From Cellulomonas dongxiuzhuiae (GTDB taxonomy: Bacteria > Actinomycetota > Actinomycetes > Actinomycetales > Cellulomonadaceae), in the NCBI RefSeq assembly GCF_018623035.1, contig NZ_CP076023.1:2356001-2420000 (forward strand): DNA of 64,000 bases, in the 5' to 3' direction. A program made the position numbers and the translations under genes. A model generated the notes under the pieces. That model ran no database searches, was not told the origin of the DNA, and saw only the letters and a program-made list of their open reading frames with translations. Positions 45,501-53,639 of this stretch are shown piece by piece (the stretch's first letter is position 1; each line of letters opens with the position of its first letter).

Positions 45501-45604
45501 AGCGCCGCGTCCGCCAGCAGACGCTCGGCACGCGGCACGTCGGCCACGCCCACGCGCGTCAGGCGGGTCGCGAGCGAGGACCCACGGCCCGTGGACGTGG
45601 ACAC
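42563..45604 (-). CDS. glnE: Glutamine synthetase adenylyltransferase/deadenylase
   Basis: Bifunctional nucleotidyltransferase of 1013 aa that adds AMP to GlnA1 when nitrogen is plentiful and removes it when scarce. Both nucleotidyltransferase domains are visible: GMGKAGGRELNYVSDVDVIY in the N-terminal half and AMGRLGGREMAYSSDADVMF in the C-terminal half, each with the paired Asp that bind metal. GTG 45604 is chosen because it lies 2 nt after the glnA2 stop. It forms an operon with glnA2, and its target Tyr402 is in GlnA1. Confidence 0.95.
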   Translation of the reverse strand: MSTSTGRGSSLATRLTRVGVADVPRAERLLADAALTAVDPDVVDHVVGDLADVGDPDAALLAIAKVAGAVRRDPALSSLLHDVLADAGPARRRLLAVTGASVAIGNTLAAHPATLRVVADSTPGTGVPAADVRAELLRAVDADPDADVPVAGLAGVPGVDAMRRAYRSRLLRIAATDLTCGDPLSRLPGVGAALADLAAAALEASLALARADLDDHGRGVRLAVIGMGKAGGRELNYVSDVDVIYVAEPVDGTPEDEAMVTGARLAAGLARACSAPAGEPALWPVDAALRPEGKDGPLVRTLASHRAYYERWARTWEFQALLKARPLAGDPDLGRAYVETVNPLVWSAVQRENFVEDSQAMRRRVEAHVPRAEADRQLKLGVGGLRDVEFTVQLLQLVHGRADETIRSPSTLTALAALAAGGYVGREHAAQLAVCYRWMRMMEHRIQLHRLQRTHLVPTSDTDLRRLARTMGLRVEGPEGLLERWRTTRRDVRRLHEELFYRPLLPATARLSTAEASLAPEAARARLAAIGYRDPAGAVRHIAALADGVSRRAAIQRQLLPVMLGWFADGADPDGGLLAFRRLSDQLGTTHWYLKLLRDSGTAAQRLAQVLSTSRYAADALRRSPESVTWLDDDAELAPRSAERLEAEADAVLRRAAEPVPAVTALRALRRRELARTAVADVLGVTTGVRASQSLTVTADAVLAGTLRVAESDARTAAGLDASPTRLLVVAMGRLGGREMAYSSDADVMFVHDPVPGADGKVAQDFAVAVATRVRQLLGSVGPEPTLSVDADLRPEGRNGPLARSFDAHVEYYQRWSSPWESQALLRARPVAGDQELGERFVALVDPLRYPAGGLDAATEREIRRIKARVEAERLPRGVDPSRHLKLGRGGISDVEWTAQLLQLQHAHAVPGLRTTSTLDALDAARDAGLLEAADAAVLREAWLLASRVRDANVLWTGRAEGAHADVLPHDRTALAGVARVLGHPPGSGAMLEETYLRTARRARAVVERVFYG

Positions 45605-45606
45605 CG

Positions 45607-46944
45607 TCAGATCAGCGGCAGGAACCGCTGCAGCTCGTACGGCGTGACCTGCGCACGGTACTCGGACCACTCCTGGCGCTTGTTCCGCAGGAAGTAGTCG
45701 AAGACGTGCTCACCGAGCGTCTCGGCGACCAGCTCGGAGCGCTGCATCACCTCGATCGCGGTCTCGAGGGACGTCGGCAGCGGCTCGATGCCCAGCGCCT
45801 TGCGCTCCGCGTCGGTCAGCTCCCACACGTCGTCGTCGGCGCCCTCGGGCAGCTCGTACCCCTCCTCGATGCCCTTGAGGCCTGCGGCCAGCAGGATGGC
45901 GAACGACAGGTACGGGTTGGTGGCCGAGTCCACCGCGCGGTACTCCACGCGGCTCGAGTTGCCCTTGCCCGGCTTGTACATCGGCACGCGCACGAGCGCC
46001 GAGCGGTTGTTGTGGCCCCAGCAGATGAAGCTCGGCGCCTCGGCGCCGCCCCACAGCCGCTTGTAGGAGTTGACGAACTGGTTGGTCACCGCGGTGATCT
46101 CCGCCGCGTGCGTCAGCAGGCCGGCGATGAACGACCGCGCGACCTTCGAGAGCTCGAGCGGCGCACCGGCCTCGTGGAACGCGTTGCGATCCCCCTCGAA
46201 CAGCGACAGGTGCGTGTGCATGCCCGAGCCCGGCTGGTCCGCCAGCGGCTTGGGCATGAAGGAGGCGAACACGCCCTGCTCGAGCGCGACCTCCTTGACC
46301 ACCGTGCGGAAGGTCATGATGTTGTCCGCCGTCGTCAGCGCGTCGGCGTACCGCAGGTCGATCTCGTTCTGGCCCGGACCGGCCTCGTGGTGGGAGAACT
46401 CCACCGAGATGCCCATGGACTCCAGCATGGTGATCGCGGCGCGCCGGAAGTCGTGCGCGGTGCCGCGCGGCACGTGGTCGAAGTAGCCGCCCTGGTCGAC
46501 CGGCACGAGCGGCCGGGCGGGGTCCGCCGGCGCGTCGAAGAGGTAGAACTCGACCTCGGGGTGCGTGTAGAAGGTGAAGCCGCGGTCGCTCGCGCGGTCC
46601 AGCGCCCGCTTGAGGACGTACCGCGAGTCCGCGAGCGACGGCTCGCCGTCGGGCGTCAGCAGGTCGCAGAACATGCGTGCCGTGCCGTGCCGCTCGCCGC
46701 GCCAGGGCAGGATCTGGAAGGTCGACGGATCAGGCTTGGCGATCATGTCGGCCTCGTACACGCGCGTGAGGCCCTCGATCGCGCTGCCGTCGAACCCGAT
46801 GCCCTCGCTGAACGCCTGCTCGAGCTCCGCGGGCGCGACGGCGACCGACTTGAGCATCCCGAGCACATCCGTGAACCACAGACGGATGAAGCGGATGTCC
46901 CGCTCCTCGACGGTCCGGAGCACGAACTCCTGCTGCCTGTCCAT
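45607..46944 (-). CDS. glnA2: Glutamine synthetase-like protein, GlnA2 type
   Basis: A 445-residue type I glutamine synthetase paralog that begins MDRQQEFVLRTVEERDIRFI, as does actinobacterial GlnA2. Substrate-site motifs are present (VEFYLFDAP, HHEAGPGQNEIDLRY, GSGMHTHLSLFEG, NNRSALVRVPMYKPGKGNSS). The segment matching the adenylylation site lacks the Tyr (EGYELPEGADDDVWELTD has a shifted context), so control by GlnE is doubtful. ATG 46944 is preceded by CAGGAT 7 nt upstream; ATG 46953 is an alternative. GlnA2 of some actinobacteria acts on polyamines instead. Confidence 0.9.
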   Translation of the reverse strand: MDRQQEFVLRTVEERDIRFIRLWFTDVLGMLKSVAVAPAELEQAFSEGIGFDGSAIEGLTRVYEADMIAKPDPSTFQILPWRGERHGTARMFCDLLTPDGEPSLADSRYVLKRALDRASDRGFTFYTHPEVEFYLFDAPADPARPLVPVDQGGYFDHVPRGTAHDFRRAAITMLESMGISVEFSHHEAGPGQNEIDLRYADALTTADNIMTFRTVVKEVALEQGVFASFMPKPLADQPGSGMHTHLSLFEGDRNAFHEAGAPLELSKVARSFIAGLLTHAAEITAVTNQFVNSYKRLWGGAEAPSFICWGHNNRSALVRVPMYKPGKGNSSRVEYRAVDSATNPYLSFAILLAAGLKGIEEGYELPEGADDDVWELTDAERKALGIEPLPTSLETAIEVMQRSELVAETLGEHVFDYFLRNKRQEWSEYRAQVTPYELQRFLPLI

Positions 46945-47051
46945 GGCGTACATCCTGCCTGATGACCGGGCCTCCCGGTGCCTTCGTCCCGCAGGTGGCG
47001 CAGCGCGAGTCGTGCGGGGCGGTGCCACAGCCACCCGGGACGGCCCATGGA

Positions 47052-47057
47052 TAGGCT
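47052..47057 (+). promoter_or_regulatory. -10 box of panB, leaderless
   Basis: TAGGCT, 6 nt before ATG 47064. Confidence 0.65.
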
Positions 47058-47063
47058 CGCAGC

Positions 47064-47885
<822 letters not shown>

Positions 47886-47889
47886 GCCC

Positions 47890-47923
47890 GCGCGTCCGGC
47901 CACGACGCCGTGGCCGGACGCGC
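47890..47923. terminator. Hairpin terminator between panB and the SPOR-like gene
   Basis: A perfect 15-bp stem with loop ACGC, usable from both strands. Confidence 0.85.
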
Positions 47924-47927
47924 CCGC

Positions 47928-48095
47928 TCAGCGCTCCAGGTCCTGCGCGTCCCAGGCGTCGTTGCGCGCGCGTGCCCTCTCGAGCGCCTGCGCCGCCTCC
48001 TCACGGGTGGCGTAGGGACCCATGAGCTGCGACCAGTCGCTCTGGCGCCCCTCCTCCACCTGGTTGGTCCGGGTGTTGTAGAAGTACTCGGTCAC
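47928..48095 (-). CDS. Small SPOR-like protein
   Basis: A 55-residue acidic protein beginning [20 protein letters not shown] and continuing [19 protein letters not shown]. This is the [13 protein letters not shown] signature seen in SPOR-like domains and in a family of tiny actinobacterial proteins. GTG 48095 is preceded by GAGGAG. It starts 58 bp from map on the other strand. Function unknown. Confidence 0.75.
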   Translation of the reverse strand: MTEYFYNTRTNQVEEGRQSDWSQLMGPYATREEAAQALERARARNDAWDAQDLER

Positions 48096-48140
48096 CTCGG
48101 CTCCTCTCGTCCCGGCGGGCCGTGCAGCCCCGCCGCTACG

Positions 48141-48146
48141 TAGACT
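48141..48146 (+). promoter_or_regulatory. -10 box of map, leaderless
   Basis: TAGACT, 7 nt before ATG 48154. Confidence 0.6.
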
Positions 48147-48153
48147 GCCAGTC

Positions 48154-49026
48154 ATGCCGTCGGTCCACTCGTCGCGCACGGTGCTCGTCCCCGGGCAGGT
48201 CAGCCCGCGACGTCCCGTCCCCGCGCACATCCCCCGTCCCGAGTACGTCGACAAGCCGCTGCCGGCGCCCTGGCGCGGGCCCGACGTGCTCGACGACGAC
48301 ACGGTGGCCCGCGTCCGCGTCGCGGCCCGCGTCGCCGCGCAGGCGCTCCAGGAGGTCGGCCGGCACGTCGCCCCCGGGGTGACGACCGACGAGCTCGACG
48401 CCATCGGCCACGAGTTCCTGGTCGCCCACGGCGCCTACCCGTCGACGCTCGGGTACCGCGGCTTCCCCAAGTCGCTGTGCACGTCGGTGAACGAGGTGAT
48501 CTGCCACGGCATCCCCGACTCGACGGTCGTCGAGGACGGCGACATCGTCAACATCGACGTCACCGCCTACATCGGCGGCGTGCACGGCGACAACAACGCG
48601 ACGTTCCTCGCCGGTGACGTGGACGAGGAGTCGCGCCTGCTCGTGGAACGCACGCGCGAGGCCCTGCAGCGCGCCATCACGGCCGTGCGCCCGGGGCGCG
48701 AGATCAACGTCATCGGTCGCGTCATCGAGAGGTACGCGGCACGCTTCGGCTACGGCGTCGTGCGGGACTTCACGGGGCACGGCGTCGGGCCGGCGTTCCA
48801 CACCGGGCTCGTCGTGCCGCACTACGACGCCGCACCGCAGTACGCCACGCTCATCGAGCCCGGCATGGTCTTCACGATCGAGCCGATGCTGGACCTGGGC
48901 ACCGCGGACTGGGAGATGTGGGACGACGGGTGGACGGTCGTCACGGCCGACCGCCGCCGGTCGGCGCAGTTCGAGCACACCCTGCTGGTCACCGACACCG
49001 GAGCGGAGATCCTGACGCTGCCATGA
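48154..49026 (+). CDS. map: Methionine aminopeptidase, type I
   Basis: Removes the initiator methionine from nascent proteins (290 aa). The five metal ligands are found in [20 protein letters not shown] (two Asp), the GHGVG segment (His), FTIEPML (Glu) and AQFEHTLLV (Glu). The N-terminal extension of about 40 residues is Pro-rich ([12 protein letters not shown]), like the ribosome-associated extension of mycobacterial MetAP1c. Leaderless ATG 48154; its stop overlaps the ppgK ATG. Confidence 0.95.
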   Translation: MPSVHSSRTVLVPGQVSPRRPVPAHIPRPEYVDKPLPAPWRGPDVLDDDTVARVRVAARVAAQALQEVGRHVAPGVTTDELDAIGHEFLVAHGAYPSTLGYRGFPKSLCTSVNEVICHGIPDSTVVEDGDIVNIDVTAYIGGVHGDNNATFLAGDVDEESRLLVERTREALQRAITAVRPGREINVIGRVIERYAARFGYGVVRDFTGHGVGPAFHTGLVVPHYDAAPQYATLIEPGMVFTIEPMLDLGTADWEMWDDGWTVVTADRRRSAQFEHTLLVTDTGAEILTLP

Positions 49027-49814
49027 GCAAGGACGCGAAGCACAAGCACAAGCACGACGACGTCGCCACGGCGTTCGGCATCGACATCGGTGGTTCGGGC
49101 ATCAAGGGCGCGCCCGTCGACCTGAGCTCCGGGGAGTTCGTCGGCGAGCGGGTGCGGATCCCGACTCCCCGGCCGGCGACGCCGGAGGCGGTCGCGCGGA
49201 CCGTGGCCGAGGTCGTCGACTCCTTCGACCTCCACAAGCACGTGCCGATCGGCGTGACGTTCCCCGCCGTGATCCTGCACGGGGTGGCGCAGTCGGCGGC
49301 GAACGTCGACGACGCGTGGATCGGCACCGACGTGGCCGCGACGGTCGGCGAGGCGACCGGCCGGCGGGTGCTCGCCGTGAACGACGCGGACGCCGCCGGG
49401 TACGCCGAGGTCGCCTACGGCGCGGCGAAGGACGTGCCGGGTGTCGTGCTGGTCGTGACGCTGGGGACGGGCATCGGGTCGGCGCTGGTCGTCGACGGCG
49501 TCCTCGTGCCGAACACCGAGCTCGGCCACCTCGAGATCGACGGGCACGACGCCGAGTCCCGCGCGTCGGACGCCGCCCGGGACCGCGAGGACCTGTCGTT
49601 CGAGCAGTGGGCGCAGCGCCTGCAGCGGTACTTCTCGGTCGTCGAGAACCTGTTCTGGCCCGACCTCATCGTGGTCGGCGGCGGGGTGAGCAAGAAGCAC
49701 GAGCAGTTCCTGCCGCTGCTGGACCTGCGCACCCGGATCGTCCCCGCGGGCCTGCGCAACGCCGCCGGTATCGTCGGCGCCGCGCGGCTCGCGGCGCTGG
49801 GCGGACCCGTCTGA
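49023..49814 (+). CDS. ppgK: Polyphosphate glucokinase
   Basis: ROK-family kinase (263 aa) that phosphorylates glucose with polyphosphate or ATP. Motifs: [18 protein letters not shown] (phosphate-binding loop), [12 protein letters not shown], and [20 protein letters not shown], followed by [13 protein letters not shown]. The last is typical of PpgK, while the zinc-binding cysteines of ordinary ROK proteins are absent. The ATG overlaps the map stop (ATGA). Confidence 0.93.
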   Translation: MSKDAKHKHKHDDVATAFGIDIGGSGIKGAPVDLSSGEFVGERVRIPTPRPATPEAVARTVAEVVDSFDLHKHVPIGVTFPAVILHGVAQSAANVDDAWIGTDVAATVGEATGRRVLAVNDADAAGYAEVAYGAAKDVPGVVLVVTLGTGIGSALVVDGVLVPNTELGHLEIDGHDAESRASDAARDREDLSFEQWAQRLQRYFSVVENLFWPDLIVVGGGVSKKHEQFLPLLDLRTRIVPAGLRNAAGIVGAARLAALGGPV

Positions 49815-49867
49815 TCTGCCGGTTCGCCGCGGTACGCAACTCACCTCGTGCATCCCGGGACAGCAAA

Positions 49868-49885
49868 CCTACGGTCGCGTAGGGT
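49868..49885 (+). promoter_or_regulatory. Promoter and inverted repeat before the desaturase gene
   Basis: CCTACG-gtcg-CGTAGG (49868-49883) is a perfect 6-bp inverted repeat overlapping TAGGGT (49880-49885), a likely -10. It fits a repressor site controlling membrane fluidity genes, but the regulator is unknown. Confidence 0.5.
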
Positions 49886-49953
49886 AGGGCCATCCGCACG
49901 TCGAGCATCCGCTCCCCCCACGGCTGGGAAGTCGAATCAGCCCTGGAGGTCAT

Positions 49954-51051
49954 GTGGCTGCTGCACCCGTATCCGCGCCCCCCGCCCCGACGCGCCCCCG
50001 TCAGGCGGCCGCGACCGGCAGCTATCACGAGCTGTCCGCCCAGGTGCGGGAGGCAGGCCTGCTCGAGCGCGCCCCCGGTTTCTACATCACGCTGCTCGCC
50101 GGCCTGACCACCGTCCTCGCCGGCCTGGTCACCGCGTTCGTGCTCCTCGGCCACTCCTGGTGGCAGCTCCTGGTCGCCGCGGCCCTCGGGCTCGTGCTCA
50201 CGCAGTTCGCGTTCGTCGCGCACGAGGCCTCGCACCGCCAGGTGCTGCTGACGGGCCCGGCCAACGACCGGCTCGGCCGCGTCCTGGCCAACGGCGTCGT
50301 GGGCATCAGCCACTCGTGGTGGATGACCAAGCACACGCGCCACCACGCGAACCCCAACCGCGTCGGCAAGGACCCCGACATCGAGTGGGACACCGTCTCC
50401 TTCCTCGAGGAGGACGCCGCGAAGCAGCGCGGGATCATGGCGGCCATCACCCGCAAGCAGGGCTGGCTCTTCTTCCCGCTGCTGACGCTCGAGGGAGTCA
50501 ACCTGCACGTCCTCGCGTACAAGAGCCTCATCGCCGCACCGGCGTCGCGGGCGCGCACGCTCGAGCTCGTGATCCTCACGGCCCGGCTCAGCATCTACGC
50601 GGCCCTCGTGCTGTGGGCTCTGCCGCTCGGCATGGCCGCGGCGTTCCTCGCGGTCCAGCTCGCCGTCTTCGGCGTGTACATGGGTGCGTCCTTCGCCCCC
50701 AACCACAAGGGCATGGCGATCATCCCGGCCGACAGCCGGCTCGACTTCCTGTCCAAGCAGGTGCTCACGTCCCGCAACATCGGCGGCGGCATGACCGTCA
50801 CGATGCTCATGGGCGGCCTCGACGCGCAGATCGAGCACCACCTGTTCCCCAACATGCCGCGGCCGCACCTGGCCCGAGCGCGCAAGATCGTGCGCGCGCA
50901 CTGCGAGAGCGTCGGCATGCCGTACACCGAGACGTCGCTCGTACGGTCCTACGCGCTCGTGGTCCAGTACCTCAACCGCGTCGGCCTGTCGGCTCGTGAC
51001 CCCTTCGACTGCCCCATGGTCCAGCGGTACCGGGCGCGTTCCACGCGCTGA
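49954..51051 (+). CDS. Membrane fatty acid desaturase
   Basis: Diiron membrane desaturase of 365 aa that introduces a double bond into acyl chains. The three histidine boxes are intact: HEASH, HTRHH (with KHTRHHANPNRVGKDPDIEW) and the late IEHHLFPNMPR. Four hydrophobic segments flank them. It is similar to the acyl-CoA/lipid desaturases of actinobacteria (DesA3 type); the position of desaturation is not readable. GTG 49954 is preceded by GGAGG; ATG 49952 is out of frame. Followed by a perfect 17-bp hairpin. Confidence 0.93.
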   Translation: MAAAPVSAPPAPTRPRQAAATGSYHELSAQVREAGLLERAPGFYITLLAGLTTVLAGLVTAFVLLGHSWWQLLVAAALGLVLTQFAFVAHEASHRQVLLTGPANDRLGRVLANGVVGISHSWWMTKHTRHHANPNRVGKDPDIEWDTVSFLEEDAAKQRGIMAAITRKQGWLFFPLLTLEGVNLHVLAYKSLIAAPASRARTLELVILTARLSIYAALVLWALPLGMAAAFLAVQLAVFGVYMGASFAPNHKGMAIIPADSRLDFLSKQVLTSRNIGGGMTVTMLMGGLDAQIEHHLFPNMPRPHLARARKIVRAHCESVGMPYTETSLVRSYALVVQYLNRVGLSARDPFDCPMVQRYRARSTR

Positions 51052-51060
51052 TCCCGCGCT

Positions 51061-51100
51061 GATCCTGTGCGGCGCCCAGCGTCGGGCGCCGCACAGGATC
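51061..51100 (+). terminator. Perfect 17-bp hairpin after the desaturase gene
   Basis: Arms 51061-51077 and 51084-51100 are exact reverse complements with a 6-nt loop, 9 nt after the stop. Confidence 0.85.
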
Positions 51101-51171
51101 TGCACAGGTCCCACCGGGAAACCGACCACGGAACACGCCCGCCCGCCGCAGCGTCGCGGTGGGATGGCGAC

Positions 51172-52089
51172 GTGCTCCGCGACCTGCGTCTGTCCCTCCC
51201 CCGGCCCGGCGCGCGCGAGCTCACGGTCGTCGAGGAACGCATCGACGGCTGGGCCCGCGCCCGGCTGGCCCGCCTGCGCGTCCGCAGCGTCCGCGCCGGA
51301 CTCGTCGAGCTCGCGGTGTTCGTCCTCAAGCAGGGCTGGGCGTGCCTGTTCGGCGGCCTGCTGCTGGGCGTCCTCCTCGTCGCCCGGTTCTGGTACCCCG
51401 ACGACGCGTGGCTCGTCCGCAACGACGCGCTGACGCTCGCAGCGCTGGCGCTGCAGGTCGTCATGCTCGTGACCCGCCTCGAGACGGTCCGCGAGCTGCG
51501 GGTGGTGCTCCTGTTCCACGTCGTGGGGACCGTGATGGAGCTCTTCAAGACGGACGCGGGCTCGTGGTCGTACGCCGCGGAGGGCGTCCTGCGGATCGGC
51601 GCGGTGCCCCTCTTCTCGGGGTTCATGTACGGTGCCGTCGGCTCGTACCTGGTCCGCGTCTTCCGCATCTTCGACCTGCGCTTCGACCGGTACCCGCGCC
51701 GCGTGCTCACGGCCCTGCTCGCGGCGGGCATCTACGTCAACTTCTTCACGCACCACTGGTTCGCCGACGCGCGCTGGGTGCTGCTGGCGGCCGTGGTCGC
51801 CGTGTACGGCCGCACCGTCATGCACTTCCGCGTGCACGCGGCACGTCCGCGCATGCCGATCCTGGCGGCGTTCGCGCTGGTGGCGACGTTCATCTGGGTC
51901 GCCGAGAACGTCGCGACGTTCGCCGGCGCGTGGCTCTACCCGTCGCAGGTCGACGGCTGGCACGTCGTGGGCGGCACCAAGCTCGTCGCGTGGTTCCTGC
52001 TCATGATCATCTCGGTCGTGCTCGTCGCCTGGGTGTACCCGCCGAGGCGTCCGGACGACCGCGACCGCGTCGCGGCTCCCGGCGGGTGA
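51172..52089 (+). CDS. DUF817 integral membrane protein
   Basis: A 305-residue membrane protein with about eight hydrophobic segments and the DUF817 pattern: FVLKQGWACLFGGLLL, VVGTVMELFKTDAGSWSY, GVLRIGAVPLFSGFMYGAVG, INFFTHHWFADARW-like text, and WVAENVATFAGAWLYPSQ. Function unknown. The start is GTG 51172; the frame is open upstream through the terminator, but that part is not protein-like. It ends 15 bp before the convergent ligase stop at the edge of the accessory cluster. Confidence 0.85.
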   Translation: MLRDLRLSLPRPGARELTVVEERIDGWARARLARLRVRSVRAGLVELAVFVLKQGWACLFGGLLLGVLLVARFWYPDDAWLVRNDALTLAALALQVVMLVTRLETVRELRVVLLFHVVGTVMELFKTDAGSWSYAAEGVLRIGAVPLFSGFMYGAVGSYLVRVFRIFDLRFDRYPRRVLTALLAAGIYVNFFTHHWFADARWVLLAAVVAVYGRTVMHFRVHAARPRMPILAAFALVATFIWVAENVATFAGAWLYPSQVDGWHVVGGTKLVAWFLLMIISVVLVAWVYPPRRPDDRDRVAAPGG

Positions 52090-52104
52090 ACCCGTCGGCG
52101 CGCG

Positions 52105-53577
52105 TCACGCCGGCGGTGACGCGAGGTGCGAGCCCAGGGGCGCGAGGTCGGGGGCGAGCAGCGCGGACTTGTCGGGCTTCCCGGCAGGCGTGAGCGGGAC
52201 CCCGTCGACCAGGGTGACGCTGCGGGGCACGGCGACGGCGCCGAGCGCGCGCGCGACACGCTCCCGCAGCGCGTCGACGTCCGGGACGGACCCGTGGGCC
52301 GGCACGACCCACGCGTGGACGGCCTCCCCCGTGTCGTCGTCGGGACGGGCCGCGACGTACGCCTCGGCCACGGCGGGGTCCTGCGCGAGGACGCGCTCGA
52401 CGGCCCCCGCGTGCACGAGCTGCGCGTCGACGATGACCACGTCGCGCGCGCGGCCGCGCAGGTGGAGGTAGCCGTCCGCGTCGAGCCCACCCAGGTCGCG
52501 CGTGCGCACCCAGCCGCCGACGAAGACCTCGGCCGTCTCCTGCGGGTCGTCCCAGTAGGCCGACGCCTGCGACGGTGTGCGGACCAGCAGCTCGCCGTCC
52601 CGGACCTGCACCCCGACGGCCGCCGGGGGGCGTCCGACGGACGCGAGCACGGCGGGGTTCTCCAGCATCTCGCCGGGCGTGGCCATCGCGATCATCCCCG
52701 TCTCGGTCTGGCCGTACCCGTGGAACACGACGGGTCCCAGCACGTCGAGGGCCTCGGCGAGGCGGGACGGCGCGAGCGGTGACCCGGAGACGAGCAGCGC
52801 CCGCAGGGTCGACAGGTCCGCCGGGTGCTCGCGCTGCGCGCGCACGAGCTGGTGGAGCCGGCCGACCGTGATGACGCTCGCGGTCGCGCGGTGCCGCACG
52901 ATCGCGTCGGGGAAGCCGGGCGGCCGCGCCGCGACCAGGACGCCCCCCGCGGCCAGGGCGAGCACGCCGTACTCGAGCACCACCTGGCTGCTCAGGGGCC
53001 CGACGACGAGGTAGCGCTGCAGCCGCGGCGCCAGCGCGGCGACGGCGGGCGGCCACTGCTCGGGGTGCGGTGCCCAGGCGGCGCTCATCGAGGCGTAGGT
53101 CTGCACGCACCCCTTGGGGCGGCCGCTGGTGCCACTGGTCCAGGTGACGCGTGCCACGTCGTCGGGCCGTCCGGCGGCCACCACCGACGCGGCGGGCGGC
53201 GACGTCATGAGGTGCGCGAGCCGGTCGTCGTCGACGACGAGGGCGATGTCGGCGCGTGCCAGCAGGGCGGCACGCTGCTCCGGGGCGAGCCCGGGCGGCA
53301 GCCCGCAGACCCGCGCACCCACGGCGAAGGACGCGAGGGTCGCCGCGAACGCCTCGGGCGCCACGCCGAGGTCGAGCGCGACGCCCACCCCCGGGCCGAC
53401 GTCCGCCGCGCGCAGCCCCGCCACGACGCGGGCGACGGCGTCACCCATCTCCTGGGCACCCACGACCCGGTCGCCGTCCTCGAAGACCGGTCGGTCCGGG
53501 TCGCGCGCCAGCAGGTCGAGCACCGGCTGCGGCCAGAGCGCCGCGCGTCCCCCGTGGGTCGTCGCGTCGTGCGTCAT
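52105..53577 (-). CDS. ANL-superfamily acyl-CoA ligase-like enzyme
   Basis: A 490-residue AMP-forming enzyme. ATP motif VTWTSGTSGRPKGCVQTY, GYGQTETGMIAM, the hinge region RTRDLGGLDADGYLHLRGR, and the catalytic lysine in PLTPAGKPDKSALL are present. The hinge after GRARDVVIVDAQLVHAGAVE departs from the usual GxNIxPxEVE. It ends without a carrier domain, so CoA or a free amine is the probable acceptor. ATG 53577 is leaderless behind TAACGT. It is divergent from the ammonia-lyase; I infer activation of the lyase product (a p-coumarate-like acid). Confidence 0.85.
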   Translation of the reverse strand: MTHDATTHGGRAALWPQPVLDLLARDPDRPVFEDGDRVVGAQEMGDAVARVVAGLRAADVGPGVGVALDLGVAPEAFAATLASFAVGARVCGLPPGLAPEQRAALLARADIALVVDDDRLAHLMTSPPAASVVAAGRPDDVARVTWTSGTSGRPKGCVQTYASMSAAWAPHPEQWPPAVAALAPRLQRYLVVGPLSSQVVLEYGVLALAAGGVLVAARPPGFPDAIVRHRATASVITVGRLHQLVRAQREHPADLSTLRALLVSGSPLAPSRLAEALDVLGPVVFHGYGQTETGMIAMATPGEMLENPAVLASVGRPPAAVGVQVRDGELLVRTPSQASAYWDDPQETAEVFVGGWVRTRDLGGLDADGYLHLRGRARDVVIVDAQLVHAGAVERVLAQDPAVAEAYVAARPDDDTGEAVHAWVVPAHGSVPDVDALRERVARALGAVAVPRSVTLVDGVPLTPAGKPDKSALLAPDLAPLGSHLASPPA

Positions 53578-53584
53578 GCCGGCG

Positions 53585-53632
53585 ACGTTAGGTGACGCAT
53601 CTCACATAGTTTTGAGATCAACTACCTACCGT
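53585..53632. promoter_or_regulatory. Divergent promoters and shared palindrome of the accessory cluster
   Basis: Minus-strand TAACGT (53585-53590) lies 7 nt before ATG 53577. Plus-strand TACCGT (53627-53632) lies 7 nt before ATG 53640. Between them ATCTCA-n8-TGAGAT (53599-53618) forms an AT-rich inverted repeat that stands out from the GC-rich surroundings and covers the spacer of both promoters. One regulator could control both transcripts. Confidence 0.65.
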
Positions 53633-53639
53633 CGACGCC

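Noticed and set aside
45607..46944. Second adenylylated glutamine synthetase
   Set aside because: The equivalent Tyr context of GlnA1 (DLYELPPEE) is not preserved at the matching place, and the N terminus is of the GlnA2 type.
51067..51171. N-terminal extension of the DUF817 protein from ATG 51067
   Set aside because: It would include the 17-bp terminator hairpin and reads as low-complexity text; GTG 51172 fits the family start.
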